A stretch of 64,000 nt of DNA from Epiperipatus broadwayi (taxonomy: Eukaryota; Onychophora; Udeonychophora; Euonychophora; Peripatidae). Shown piece after piece: positions 1 to 13,100 of this stretch. A model generated the notes under the pieces. The model was not told the DNA's origin. It ran no database searches and was given only the letters and a program-made list of their open reading frames with translations. The DNA is taken from NCBI GenBank assembly GCA_028023455.1, contig JAQFVV010013325.1, positions 1 to 64,000 of the forward strand, in the 5' to 3' direction. Each line of letters begins with the position of its first letter. The first letter of the stretch is position 1. A program made the translations under genes and the position numbers.

Positions 1-3000
1 GAATAAGAGTCTTTTTTTGTGTCACGACTTTGTGATGCCGGCGGGGTAGAGATAAATTAGATCAGTATCATTGGAATTGTTGCTCATAAGTTGGTAGATC
101 TGGAAAATAGGCAAATAGGGCAGAGTTCATGAATGTTCCTGACCTATGTATCTTGCACAGGATTGGATTCGAGGTACTTTTGCCTAGATGCTAGATCTTG
201 TTATATGAACAGACGAAACTGACCGGTACAATATATATATATAAAATAAAAAAATAATAAACAATTCAGTACAATTTAAGTTTAACTAAATAGGATCGAT
301 ATTATTTTATATATTTCATATATGAATGCAGTCACCATAGTAACATTATTATATACAGTTCAATGTTTTTTGTGTTGTGTATATGTGTTTATAAATTAAT
401 TTAAAAAAATATTATTATTAAAAAAATATAGATATGTGTAAATTATTGATGTTTATCAATAATTTAAAAGGTTATTATATCAATTTTGTATTTTGGTTTG
501 TAAAATAATAAAAAAAAAATTGTAATCGAATTTGGATTTAATCTTCATGTATCTATTTCTCCGAACTTACCCCATAACCGCGCCAAAACAACTATAAGAA
601 AATTGATAGAATTGAGTTTTTTTTGAGTAATATTGTATGGTCGTCAAGATACGAAAAATGTCAGAAAGAGAACATATAAAAAAGACGCGACAGAATATAA
701 CAGGACTCTTTATCATTTTGCAATAGTAAAGGATAGATCTATTTTCTGTATCTTAACAAATAAATTTTTTAAATATTTTTTTTTGTGTGTAAAACCATAA
801 AACATGGAAAAATAGTGGAATTATCTGCCCGTTCAATCATTTAGCGGGCAGTTGCAAAAAAAGTTTCCGGGAAGCGACAGCAAAGTAAAAAAAAAAAAAC
901 CTATGAAATAAAAAAAAAATGCTTTATAAAAAAAAATGGATTGGCGTAAACATCGTCTCACGAGCAAAGGAACAAGACCCAACTGGATCAATTCACATCA
1001 TAATAGGGATAATCAAAGTGCACTCACCTCTTCGGACAGAAAAAGAAAACTTTTAATGAAGTATTGTAAAGTTTACGATTATTATTTCTGACGGAGAAAC
1101 TTCTCTTTACACTATAACTGAAGTCAATCGATAGACCAATAAATAGTGAACGAACAGACTTATATATATATGGTATGATTTTTTTTTATATGAAATGTGT
1201 GTGTATTAATTTTTTTTTATATGTAATAAAATGGGATGATTTTTTTTTAATTATCTCTAAAAGTAATATAATTTATTAAATGAAAATGATCGGAAAGACT
1301 CAAATATATTTATTATTTCATATTCATTTATCCGTAATTATTTTGATAAACAAATAGATTTTGATACCCTCCTATTTCACATTTTGGTATCGGTTATATG
1401 TAAATTTTTTTAGTAAAATATCTAAGAGCCTTTCCCGTCATTTACTCATTCATTTTTTTTTTTTGTCGTTATCGTTATTGCAACACATATATAGAGATAC
1501 ACATAGCAATTTGATCATTTTATTTAGTCAACCAATCTAAAATATAAAGTCATTTCGGATGTATTTTATCATTAATATTGCCAATTTTCTTTTCTATAAT
1601 CTAATAAATTGAGTTAATTTAAATATCAAGACTAGTTTAATTATTTTGTTTTATTTGGATTGCGTAAGACGGCGTAGCTATTTAAGTAACAGGATTCAAA
1701 CTCAGCTTGGTAAGCGAATTGGAATATAGGATAAGGTATGTTTTGCTTATTAGTATTTTATTTTGTTTCTATATGAATTTCATATTTATATTTGCATTCG
1801 AATATTATATATACATATTATCATTTATCTTAGTTAATATTACAAAGTCAATCATTTCATGTTTGTCTGATTCCGTCATAAAAATCTAAATAGATTATAC
1901 TTTATCGTTTGGTTCAGAATAATTCGTCTTGGATATTTTTCTTAAACTCCTATAAAATGAAGAGAATAAACTTCATTGACCGATTTAATTGAATATTATT
2001 TTGATTTGTATAAATATCAAATATAATCATATGTTTTAATTGTTGCCAATCAATTTTTATTCAATTGTTTAAAATTTCAAACAAGTTGTATTAATACTCA
2101 CAGGTGAATAAACATCCAATAGAAGCTCGATATATCTTTTATGTAATGTGGTTGGACATTGTAAAGTTAGAGATGAGCTAATAGAGTGTTGATATTAAAC
2201 TCCAGTGAAGTATTCTATTTTAAAAACATAAACGAAGCACTAATTAAGCATCACTTTATTGGAAGATATTTATAAATTAGTTATAAATTATTTTGTAGCT
2301 TCTTAGTAAACCATAGACGTATATTAATTTGTTTAAACATTTAAGTGAGTGTACAAATTTTCAAAGTGTTTATAAAATTATAATAAAACCAGTTGATACC
2401 CACAGAAAATTATTAATTAGAGATTGAAGTAGAAAGAATTGTATATCGCTTATTGACACGAGTGTTTATCTTTCTATTTAGCGTTTATTAAAATAGATAT
2501 ATGTATATTTGGGTTCAAGTATTATTTTGTTCTGATATTTAAATAATGTCTATGTGTAAACAAATGTTTTGTAAAGTACTATTACAGGTACTTAGAAGCT
2601 TATCCATTAAGTTAAAAGGGCAGCATTTTTAAATAATAAAGTAGATTTAAATTACTATAACAGTAACAGGCTAATAAAATATATATATTGGAATCTGTTT
2701 TAGTTATTAATCGGATTTGATTTTGATTAGATTGCCAATCAAGTAGTTAGCCTAATCCTATATTATTGTTTAGGGCAATAGTAGTTGGTTTCACTGCTCT
2801 TTGCAATTCATGTTGTAATTGTGATGGATTTGTTGATGTCTGGAGCAGATAGTCTCATTATTCCTCCATTTCACTTATAACTTAAGTAAATTAAACTTTA
2901 AGAGAGATTATTTGTGCTTTGTGATGGTTTATTACATGACGGCGACCCGATTGAGCTAGACCAGATTAATTTAAATTAGATTTTAGATTTTTTTTATCAG

Positions 3001-3053
3001 ATCAGATTGATCATCCTAACCATCACCTTCATCCATCAATTCAATCAGTTACA
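1..3053 (+). other. AT-rich DNA ending in a probable old LTR terminus
   Basis: No gene is supportable here: stops are dense in all frames and the only open stretch (60 codons at 1707-1889) is low-complexity hydrophobic translation. The right edge looks like an LTR end. It finishes in GTTACA at 3048-3053 and is followed two bases later by a primer-binding-site-like sequence. I could not locate the matching LTR start or a second copy, so the LTR length is unknown and much of this interval may be ordinary intergenic DNA. Confidence 0.4.
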
Positions 3054-3056
3054 AAT

Positions 3057-3076
3057 TGGCACCAACATTTTGGGCC
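3057..3076 (+). promoter_or_regulatory. Primer-binding-site-like sequence of an LTR remnant
   Basis: TGGCACCAACATTTTGGGCC lies just after a GTTACA LTR-type end. It resembles the site complementary to the tRNA-Lys1,2 3' end (TGGCGCCCAACGTGGGGC), with changes. Similar sequences occur at the equivalent place in LTR-1, LTR-2, LTR-3 and LTR-4, which is the main support. About 45 bp of leader follow before an (AT)n run. Confidence 0.5.
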
Positions 3077-3127
3077 TTCTTTCTTCAATTTAAATGGAAT
3101 ACAGCATTCAACAATTCCGACGGTTAC

Positions 3128-3150
3128 AATATATATATATATATATATAT
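3128..3150. repeat. (AT)n microsatellite, insertion site of LTR-1
   Basis: About 11 AT dinucleotides directly precede the LTR-1 left end. An (AT)n run also follows the LTR-1 right end (9672-9690), consistent with integration into a pre-existing AT run. Confidence 0.85.
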
Positions 3151-5950
3151 TGTAACGGGATGGGGTGGGTGAGAAATTGGTGGTAAAACATCAATACCAG
3201 TAAAATTAAATTATAAGAGTATGAGATCAAAATCTCTGAGAACATTGAGAGATCAAAAGCTAACTCAAAAAAGCAACTACAGCATAATTATTATCAACCA
3301 GCATTATAAAGTAAATATCAGTATAAGAAAATACTTGAGAGAAAAAACCATCCATCATCAACATATCAACAGTCCATCTTGTGGCTGGATTGAAAATGGG
3401 TCTTCTGTAGACCAGGCTAACCATTGAGCCTTTGCCAGCTTGGGCAATTATATAAACATAACTTGGATGCACCAGTTTAGTGCCCATCCATTAAAATACA
3501 CAATAATCAGAAATAGAACAATAATGCTGGGACATTTCAAGCATGCTGATCATCATCAATGCTCTGGCCACTTGTACTGGCCAACTATAAACTTAACTTT
3601 TAATAAGACTGAAGTAAAATAAAAGATAGTGCATGAGCTTTAAAGAGTATCCTCTTTTGTGCCAACCAGGATGATGATGATCATCTCTGGATGCCCAAAG
3701 CACTAAACACATCCCCATTTATCCGTGTCCGAAATCTAGCTCAGAGAACATGGGCTCTATTACTGTATGTGAACAAGAGATGATGGAATACAATTTTTAA
3801 CAATTAAATATAAGTTTAATAATAACAAAAAAAATGAATAAGGTCTTATAAGTACACAATAATACAGTCATCACTCTGTAATTTATAAGATTACTACAAA
3901 TTTCAAGTTTTCACATTAATTTACATAATTCCTATTCAAAATTTAAATTGTTACATTGATTTACAAAATTAAAATTTACAATCCAAGTTATTACTATGGT
4001 TTACATATATAGGCGCACAGACGCGTGATTTATAATATACAATTAATCTATTTCAATTGAAATTCAATAACAACAAAAAATGATTAAAATTTACATGTGT
4101 TATAATTGATAACATACGCACTTATACACGTGTGTGCATGCGTGAAATAACCTATCTGACTTGCTGCAAAATAATTATCCAAATCTTAAATTATATATAA
4201 ATATAATAAATGATTAAAGTTTCAGTTAAATGAAATACATTTACATAGTAGGTTTACTGAAATGCATCTATATATATATATATATATCTAATTTGCACAG
4301 ACGTGCGATATATTAATTTATCTACATAACATTAGTATTTATCACAATAAAATTATTACAGATTATTCTCGCAATTTTATTCTCTTTGCTGAATAGTCTT
4401 TTTCTTGAAACAAGTACTATCAAATTTTTGACAGATGATTGTTGATTGATTTAAAATGTCTTTTTTTTTTTTTAATAAACGAAATATATAATCGTTTTAT
4501 AGAATTAAGAAAATATAAATTTCTAAATGTCTTTCTGCTTGATTAGTTAATGCTGATGAAATAGGCAAGGTGAGAGAAGAAAAGTGAATACGACGTGAAG
4601 TGCAGCTCTTCATGCCATGATAAGTAGATAGTCAAGCATGGACCAAGTATACAATGCCCCATGATGTCTCGAGAAAATACCTCATTTTTAAGCACTGCCC
4701 CTCTAAGTACCTAGACAGATCATCCACAAGAAATAGTATCCAGAAAAAAAATATCAGGCACTGAGCCAGCCCTGCTCATCTCTTGTGAGTCTTAGGGGCT
4801 TTAGAAAAGGTCTATTCATGAGACCAAGGCCTATTCATGAGGCCTACATATACACTGCTGGACTACCCTGGGAGCTCAATATCTAGGTCTAGACAGTGCC
4901 GAGCATATACTTCAGAGCACCATAAACACATTGCATCCACACAGCCCTGCTCAACCATACACCCACCATAAACATAAAAAGTACAAATTCATGCATCACT
5001 TTCAAAATGTAATTTTACTAAAGAAATTATTTAAAAGTTTGTTATCATATATAACCTTACTCACCACAGCTGTATATATTTTTATCTGTTCTTCTCTGCC
5101 TTTAGATAGTTAGCATATATATAATTATTTGTTTAGCAAGCTGGTTCTTTTGGTCCATTAGAAAAATATAATCCATGTTTGTTGTCATCATCAGATAAAA
5201 ATATGCAATCCATGTAAAATCTTGATTTGTAGTTGGTCTCTGCTCTATCTAGGATTAATCCAGGCAATCAGCTGTCTTGGTTTGATAGAATTTTAGGCAA
5301 GCAACCATCCTCCATGTTTAAGGCTATGAATTTCTACAGAAAGAAGTGGGTCACTTTCTCTAGGTGAATTTCAAACTCCTGCAAAGGAAATATTGGCAGC
5401 TCCCCAATCTAATGTTCTGCCAACTATATGTTCAGCTAAAACCAACTGCTGCCCTTCATCAAGTTGCAACAAAATATTGTAACCAACTCTGCAGCTGACC
5501 TGTTCTCTTCAAAAATCACTAACCAGACTAACTGATATATTTTTAATCAGTCTTTTATAAATTCATCTGAGGTGTTAATAACACTTTGATTAAAAACAGA
5601 GTTTTTATTATTAGCTCTCTAATCCCTTTAAAAACATATGCGTTTTAATTAATTAAAAAAATTTCAAAAACAAGTACTGTGTTTTTACATTTCACATTCA
5701 GAATAATAATAATAACAATACAATATTTATATTTATTAAGACCTTTTTTAAAACATTAATTTCATAATGAAATTTTATTTTAAACCCAGAGTTATTTAAC
5801 CCTTTACTTGTTATTATTTTATTTTAGTAAATGTAGAAAAATGTCTACTATATTTTTGTCTATGTTTATTTCTAGTTTTTCTTTCAATTTTACATATATA
5901 TTTATGCACACACACTATATTAGTGTGTCTATGTAATCCAACTGGTTACA
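3151..5950 (-). repeat. LTR-1 left LTR (3' LTR in element sense)
   Basis: 2800 bp, matching 6824-9671 nearly throughout. It lacks a segment of about 32 bp present at 7039-7070 of the other copy. A hairpin ACACACTA-TAT-TAGTGTGT lies close to the right end. The 60-codon frame shared by both copies (4931-5113 and 8652-8834) has no recognisable domain and is probably chance. Many single-base differences from the partner are CpG versus TpG or CpA. Confidence 0.8.
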
Positions 5951-6823
5951 TTGCCCCAGTCTAACAGAAAAGGAAAATAGAAATGAAACACCTTTTTAAC
6001 AATATTTACATAATTCACATATATAATGAAAACAAAGTTCATATCTAAAACTATGTACTAATCAATTTTTTTAGAGATCTGACAGACATCTGACAGTTAA
6101 CCGAATAAATAGTGATTTGCAATATTGAGATAGATAAAGAATTCAGCCATTGGACCGTAAGTACACAATGCACCATGAACACCAAGAGTGCTACCTCAAA
6201 TGAGATACTATAAGCTACTGCAACCCATGATAAAGATAAATGCAAAATTATTGCAAAACCCTCTTCTATGGAGGGACTGGAAAATACAAAACTATGCCCT
6301 GCTTCTATTGAATCTTATGGGCTGGGAAATACAAACTATGCCTGGCTCCTTTTCTTTGGAGACTTAGAGGCTGGAATCATGGCAGGACTATGTTAACTGC
6401 CCTATCACAAACAATATGAAATATAGAAAATAGGTTGGAGCAAATAGTGGAGATACAACACCCTCAGAGTTACATGAAAACACTACATCCTCAAGCCAAT
6501 GACAAAAATCTCCATCCATCATCAAAACTAAAAATACAGCTAAACAAACTTCAACAATCAAACACCAAATCCAACCTCTAAAGTCATCGATTTTCTATTT
6601 AACTTTAAACATGAACCTCTCCAAACATACATGAAAATTACTATTTTATAATTTATAATCATCATCAATACTCTTGTCACATATTTCACAGTAATTTTTA
6701 AATTAATTCGGCATAAAATGCATATTTTTTTTCTTTCTCAGTCATGGTTTGGGATCAAGTTGATAATTTTGAAGTAATGATCACCAGTATGTGATCATCA
6801 TCAGCCCCATGTTGGGCTTCATT
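5951..6823 (-). other. LTR-1 internal region, non-coding
   Basis: 873 bp between the LTRs with no supportable coding frame; the 64-codon minus frame at 6051-6245 shows no retroelement motif. It holds a short imperfect internal repeat around 6260-6380 (copies of a GGCTGGAAATACAAACTATG-like unit). Beside the left LTR the minus strand reads GACTGGGGCAA, at best a weak polypurine tract. Confidence 0.55.
6804..6821 (-). promoter_or_regulatory. LTR-1 primer-binding site
   Basis: The minus strand reads TGAAGCCCAACATGGGGC two bases after the 5' LTR end. It matches the tRNA-Lys1,2-type site TGGCGCCCAACGTGGGGC at 15 of 18 positions. It sets the element orientation. Confidence 0.65.
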
Positions 6824-9671
6824 TGTAATGGGATGGGGTGGGTGAGAAATTGGTGGTAAAACATCAATACCAGTAAAATTAAATTATAAGAGTATGAGAT
6901 CAAAATCTCTGAGAACATTGAGAGATCAAAAGCTAACTCAAAAAAGCAACTACAGCATAATTATTATCAACCAGCATTATAAAGTAAATATCAGTATAAG
7001 AAAATACTAGAGAGAAAAAACCATCCATCATCATCATTGATGGGAATAAACAAATCAGTACAACATATCAACAGTCCATCTTGTGGCTGGATTGAAAATG
7101 GGTCTTCTGTAGACCAGGCTAACTATTGAGCCTTTGCCAGCTTGGGCAATTATATAAACATAACTTGGATGCACCAGTTTAGTGCCCATCCATTAAAATA
7201 CACAATAATCAGAAATAGAACAATAATGCTGGGACATTTAAAGCATGCTGATCATCATCAATGCTCTGGCCACTAAAGTACTATTAATGTACTGGCCAAC
7301 TATAAACTTAACTTTTAATAAGACTAAAGTAAAATAAAAGATAGTGCATGGGCTTTAAAGAGTATCCTCTTTTGTGCCAACCAGGATGATGATGATCATC
7401 TCTGGATGCCCAAAGCACTAAACACATCCCCATTTATCCGTGTCCAAAATCTAGCTCAGAGAACATGGGCTCTATTACTGTATGTGAACAAGAGATGATG
7501 GAATACAATTTTTAACAATTAAATATAAGTTTATTAATAACAAAAAAAAATGAATAAGGTCTTATAAGGGTTCTGATTATGAAAAGTACACAATAATACA
7601 GTCATCACTCTGTAATTTATAAGATTACTACAAATTTCAAGTTTTCACATTAATTTATATAATTCCTATTCAAAATTTAAATTGTTACATTGATTTACAA
7701 AATTAAAATTTACAATCCAAGTTATTACTATGGTTTACATATATAGGCACACAGATGCGTGATTTATAATATACAATTAATCTATTTCAATTGACATTCA
7801 ATAACAACAAAAAATGATTAAAATTTACATATGTGTTATAATTGATAACATACACACATATACACGTGTGTGCGTGTGTGAAATAACCTATTTGACTTGC
7901 TGCAAAATAATTATCCAAATCTTAAATTATATATAAATATAATAAATGATTAAAGTTTCAGTTAAATGAAATACGTTTACATAGTAGGTTTACTGAAATG
8001 CATATATATATCTAATTTGCACAGACGTGCGATATATTAATTTATCTACATAACATTAGTATTTATCACAGTAAAATTATTACAGATTATTCTCGCAATT
8101 TTATTCTCTTTGCTGAATAGTCTTTTTCTTGAAACAAGTACTATCAAATTTTTGACAGATGATTGTTGATTGATTTAAAATGTTTTTTTTTTTTAATAAA
8201 CAAAATATATAATCATTTTATAGAATTAAGAAAATATAAATTTCTAAATGTCTTTCTGCTTGATTAGTTAATGCTGATGAAATAGGCAAGGTGAGAGAAG
8301 AAAAGTGAATACGACGTGAAGTGCAGCTCTTCATGCCATGATAAGTAGATAGTCAAGCATGGACCAAGTATACAATGCCCCATGATGTCTCGAGAAAATA
8401 CCTCATTTTTAAGCACTGCCCCTCTAAGTACCTAGACAGATCATCCACAAGAAATAGTATCCAGAAAAAAAATATCAGGCACTGAGCCAGCCCTGCTCAT
8501 CTCTTGTGAGTCTTAGGGGCTTTAGAAAAGGTCTATTCATGAGACCAAGGCCTATTCATGAGGCCTACATATACACTGCTGGACTACCCTGGGAGCTCAA
8601 TATCTAGGTCTAGACAGTGCCAAGCATATACTTCAGAGCACCATAAACACATTGCATCCACACAGCCCTGCTCAACCATACACCCACCATAAACATAAAA
8701 AGTACAAATTCATGCATCACTTTCAAAATGTAATTTTACTAAAGAAATTATTTAAAAGCTTGTTATCATATATAACCTTACTCACCACAACTGTATATAT
8801 TTTTATCTGTTCTTCTATGCCTTTAGATAGTTAGCATATATATAATTATTTGTTTAGCAAGCTGGTTCTTTTGGTCCATTAGAAAAATATAATCCATGTT
8901 TGTTGTCATCATCAGATAAAAATATGCAATCCATGTAAAATCTTGATTTGTAGTTGGTCTCTGCTCTATCTAGGATTAATCCAGGCAATCAGCTGTCTTG
9001 GTTTGATAGAATTTTAGGCAAGCAACCATCCTCCATGTTTAAGGCTATGAATTTCTACAGAAAGAAGTGGGTCACTTTCTCTAGGTGAATTTCAAACTCC
9101 TGCAAAGGAAATATTGGAAGCTCCCCAATCTAATGTTCTGCCAACTATATGGTCAGCTAAAACCAACTGCTGCCCTTCATCAAGTTGCAACAAAATATTG
9201 TAACCAACTCTGCAGCTGACCTGTTCTCTTCAAAAATCCCTAGCCAGACTAACTGATATATTTTTAATCAGTCTTTTATAAATTCATCTGAGGTGTTAAC
9301 AACACTTTGATTAAAAACAGAGTTTTTATTATTAGCTCTCTAATCCCTTTAAAAACATATGCGTTTTAATTAATTAAAAAAATTTCAAAAACAAGTACTG
9401 TGTTTTTACATTTCACATTCAGAATAATAATAATAACAATACAATATTTATATTTATTAAGACCTTTTTTAAAACATTAATTTCATAATGAAATTTTATT
9501 TTAAACCCAGAGTTATTTAACCCTTTACTTGTTATTATTTTATTTTAGTAAATGTAGAAAAATGTCTACTATATTTTTGTCTATGTTTATTTCTAGTTTT
9601 TCTTTCAATTTTACATATATATTTATGCACACACACTATATTAGTGTGTCTATGTAATCCAACTGGTTACA
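6824..9671 (-). repeat. LTR-1 right LTR (5' LTR in element sense)
   Basis: 2848 bp partner of 3151-5950, TGTAATGG at its left and GGTTACA at its right end, directly followed by an AT microsatellite. No coding content recognised. Confidence 0.8.
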
Positions 9672-9883
9672 TTATATATATATATATATACAGAACAATG
9701 GTGATGAGTCACTTCTAAGTAAAATAAATTAGCATTAAACTCAATAATTCACATTCAAATAAATATCATTTCCTAATTTTTGGCATTAAGATTTTTCATA
9801 TGTGATATGTATAGTGAAATGAAGACTCTATTATTCATTTCAATAAATAAAAAAAAATTACAAATACCAAATATTATTATTAA

Positions 9884-10108
9884 GACTGAAATGGAGTTGG
9901 GCTGGATATATTGCTAGAAAAGATGACAATCGATGGACAATTGAAATCTTAAACTGGATTCCAAGAGATCGTAAAAGACCCAGATAGAGGGTTGAAATAA
10001 GAAAGTGTGCAGGGATGATGTGGAGAAGAGAAGCTAAAGATTGGAGAAGATGGATTAAACTTGGAGAGACCTTTACCCTGCAGTGGATTGATAATGGTTG
10101 ATGATGTT
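9884..10108 (+). mobile_element. 3'-end fragment of an RTE-type LINE
   Basis: This fragment matches the 3' coding end of the larger RTE copy at 61510-61750 almost base for base, including the stretch encoding a WSWAGHIxRxDD...WTIEILNWIPRD-type C-terminus. It then ends GATAATGGTTGATGATG, the same short TGA-repeat tail. It is 5'-truncated, carries a premature stop (AGATAGAGG where the other copy has AGAAAGAG) and lacks a 10-codon piece present in the longer copy. Confidence 0.85.
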
Positions 10109-13100
10109 TGGGTAATGGTCAGACTAGCATATTTCACAATTTTACATGTATCTATTTATTTACATAAGTTACATGAGAGTCACATAGCTTAAGCATTAGG
10201 AAATAAACTGACATGTATATTTAAATCATATTTTATTCAATATAATAATGTAACCATTACACAGACTCATTTATAATGCCAGGCTAAATGAATGAGAATG
10301 TGTTACTCCTAATGAATTATGGTAGACCAAGCAATCTTACATAAAAAAAGTAACAAATGATGTAATAATAATTTATTTACAAAGTACAATTGTTAATTGA
10401 TATGCAATTTATTTTTTTAATAAAATCCTTTAATCTTTATACATTATAGTATTAATATATTTATAGATATTGTCACATTCACATACTTTACACCACACAT
10501 GTATGAATTCATAAATATCACATATCTCCTAATACTTACAGCTACATATGTTTTATATGGGATAGATATCAACCCTATACCACAATAATCATATGGAATG
10601 GTCTTTTCAGATCCTAATTGTAAAATTAATTGTTTATATAATAATAACTATAAAGGGGTGGTGTTAATTCTAATCCTAACTGAATAAACCTTTTATACAA
10701 TAATTATAAGAAGTGGCCTTTTGGGTCTTAAACTTAATTTAATACTACTACAATTTATAGAGAGATGACTTTTTTGAGATTGATTCGTAACTCATTAAAC
10801 TGATAAGATTTTATTCTCCCATATGTAAACTATTTAATATTAAACAAATAACTGAACAAATATAAATCCATCTACATAAAATCCAATAATTAAATATAAG
10901 TTTAACTATCAATGAGATTAATGGAAATAATTCTATCATTAATTATAGTTATTTGAGGCTTAGGCAATTTATATGTGTGCATTGCGCTTACATTATTATC
11001 ATTATTTCTTTGCCCTTTCCTTTTATTAATAACTTTTTTTCCTGTTAATAACTTATATAAAATTTATAAACTTAACTACATATGTGATATATAATAATTT
11101 GTTTTCTTTAAAAATAATTTTAACTTATAAAGAAAAGTTTTTACAAATTAATTTCTTTCTCTTTTAATTGATAGTTTCTTTTAAAATAACACCTGGTTAA
11201 TAAGCCTTATTTACAAATCCAAAATAAAGTATAAATGACACTTTAAATATAAGACTCACTCCAAGCAAAATAATTGTCATTTATTTTCTTCTGACAAATA
11301 TCAAAAGTCTCTTCAGGATGATAATATCATCTTGTAATTTTTAACCTTTTAACTAAGCGTTAATTCTTCATTTCATCTGATGTTATTCAAAATATGATTT
11401 AAAAATGTTCCAGACCCGTTTTAACTAACTGTTAATAGTTTTGTTCTTTTTTATCCATGAGGCATGATAAAATCCTGGGATTTAAATGAAATAATATTCC
11501 ATTCTAATCCAAAAGAAAAGAACTGATATTTATACCCAAAACTTAGTTGTTTATTGAATCTGATTTTAAATGTTTTTTTAAACAAATGTATGTAGCTACG
11601 TTTAGCATAGTTCATTTTGCTTAGTAAAAAAAAAATCTTATTTTTTATTGAAATGAATAATGAATTGTTCATTTCAATATATAAAAACTATATTATATGT
11701 ATATACCATATGTAATATATAACAAAATATATTCCACCAGAATATGTGGACAATTGCTTATCTTTGTCAAAGCCTGGATCAGCAAATTAACAAATGCTGT
11801 TGTGTTCTAAAGATTTATTACCATCATAGTTGACAATTGTCTACATACCAGTCCTGGTGATACAGCATGATTACCTTAAATCCCGGCCCAGTAGTACAGA
11901 GAGAAAAATGAAACCATAAATAATGATGATGATGACAACTAAAAATAGTTCAATATTTATTACTCAGATTCTTTGTCATAAATATTTGATTAATAATGAA
12001 AGATTCTAACTCAGGAAATATTTTAAATATAGTAATTTAATATAACCAAATGAGAAATTCATATATATGTATTACACAATTATTTCACGCTTGTTAATTA
12101 CAGTATCTATTATAAAGTTGGGGATTCTGCTACAATGCTATCCTGCTAAACAAATTACGTCATTATAAGTAGGTTACTGTAGGAGGTTATAGCTTGTGCA
12201 GCTTAATATGCCAATTTTCAGGTATGTACACATATTATAATAATACCATAGATGTTAAAAAAAAGATCGTGACAGAGTTGAGTAATATATTGCAATATAT
12301 ATATTCTACATTTTGCAAAGGAATGGTTGGCACATTAATAGAGTTCATGTTATACCAGTTATTTACAATAAAATAAGCTGACACGCCTTAAATGGCAACA
12401 TTGAAATCTTTAGAATATTTACATAAGGATGAGTAACAATTTGAGCTGAATTCATACGTTATTATTTATTACAGAAATAACATTTATATACATTTAATAC
12501 TACAGAAATAACATTTGCATATATGGGATTAGTTTATTATTTAAAAAAAGGAAAACAGCATGAATAAAACTTCCATGCTTACGTTTTATTGATTAATTAT
12601 TTATGTAATGATTCATTATTATAAATACCTCAGTATGACTTATTTAGGTGAAGTAGCTGATATATAAGATTAATAATAATAATAATAATAGTGATACTGG
12701 CATAATGGAGGAAGGTACTTTGCTCATTCGATCATTTGATTACTCCATCACTTGGTGTTTCATGTGAATAAAATTTTGGTATATCCACATATTTTAGTGG
12801 AATGATACTGAATGGAGAGGTTGGGCTTCAAGATTTGATGCCAGTGTATGGTCTCCCACAGAGCTATCAGTCAACAAACCCTGCATTCCACAGGGAATAG
12901 CTTTTACCCTTATTTATGAATGATTAAGAAGAACAGTAAAGTGGGTGGCTTCAAACTTCCGAAGTTCCCAAATGATAAAGCAATAGTAACATATAAAAAT
13001 CAGAATCAAAACAATCACAAATATACCTGTAACACTAAAACTAGGATAATATAATCAACACATTAACATTTACAACCTATTGTGTTTAACCCATGCACCA

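Larger units (their letters stand above)
3151..9671 (-). mobile_element. LTR-1: non-coding LTR retrotransposon with giant LTRs
   Basis: Two near-identical 2.8-kb blocks in direct orientation (3151-5950 and 6824-9671) enclose 873 bp. Each block starts TGTAA(C/T)GG and ends GGTTACA, the TG...CA rule of LTRs. A PBS-like sequence lies on the minus strand beside the right block, so the element reads leftward. The interior has no Gag, protease, RT or integrase. By structure it resembles a TRIM/LARD-type non-autonomous element but with LTRs three times longer than the interior. Both outer flanks are AT runs, so a target-site duplication cannot be read. A plain segmental duplication is the alternative; the termini and primer site argue against it. 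Confidence 0.75.

Noticed and set aside
4931-8834. 60-codon frame conserved at 4931-5113 and 8652-8834
   Set aside because: Conservation follows from duplication of the LTR; no domain, and the two LTRs are equally similar outside the frame.
3151-9671. Simple tandem segmental duplication instead of an LTR element
   Set aside because: The copies have TG...CA ends, an adjacent primer-site sequence and AT runs on both outer flanks, which fit an LTR element better. The alternative is not fully excluded.
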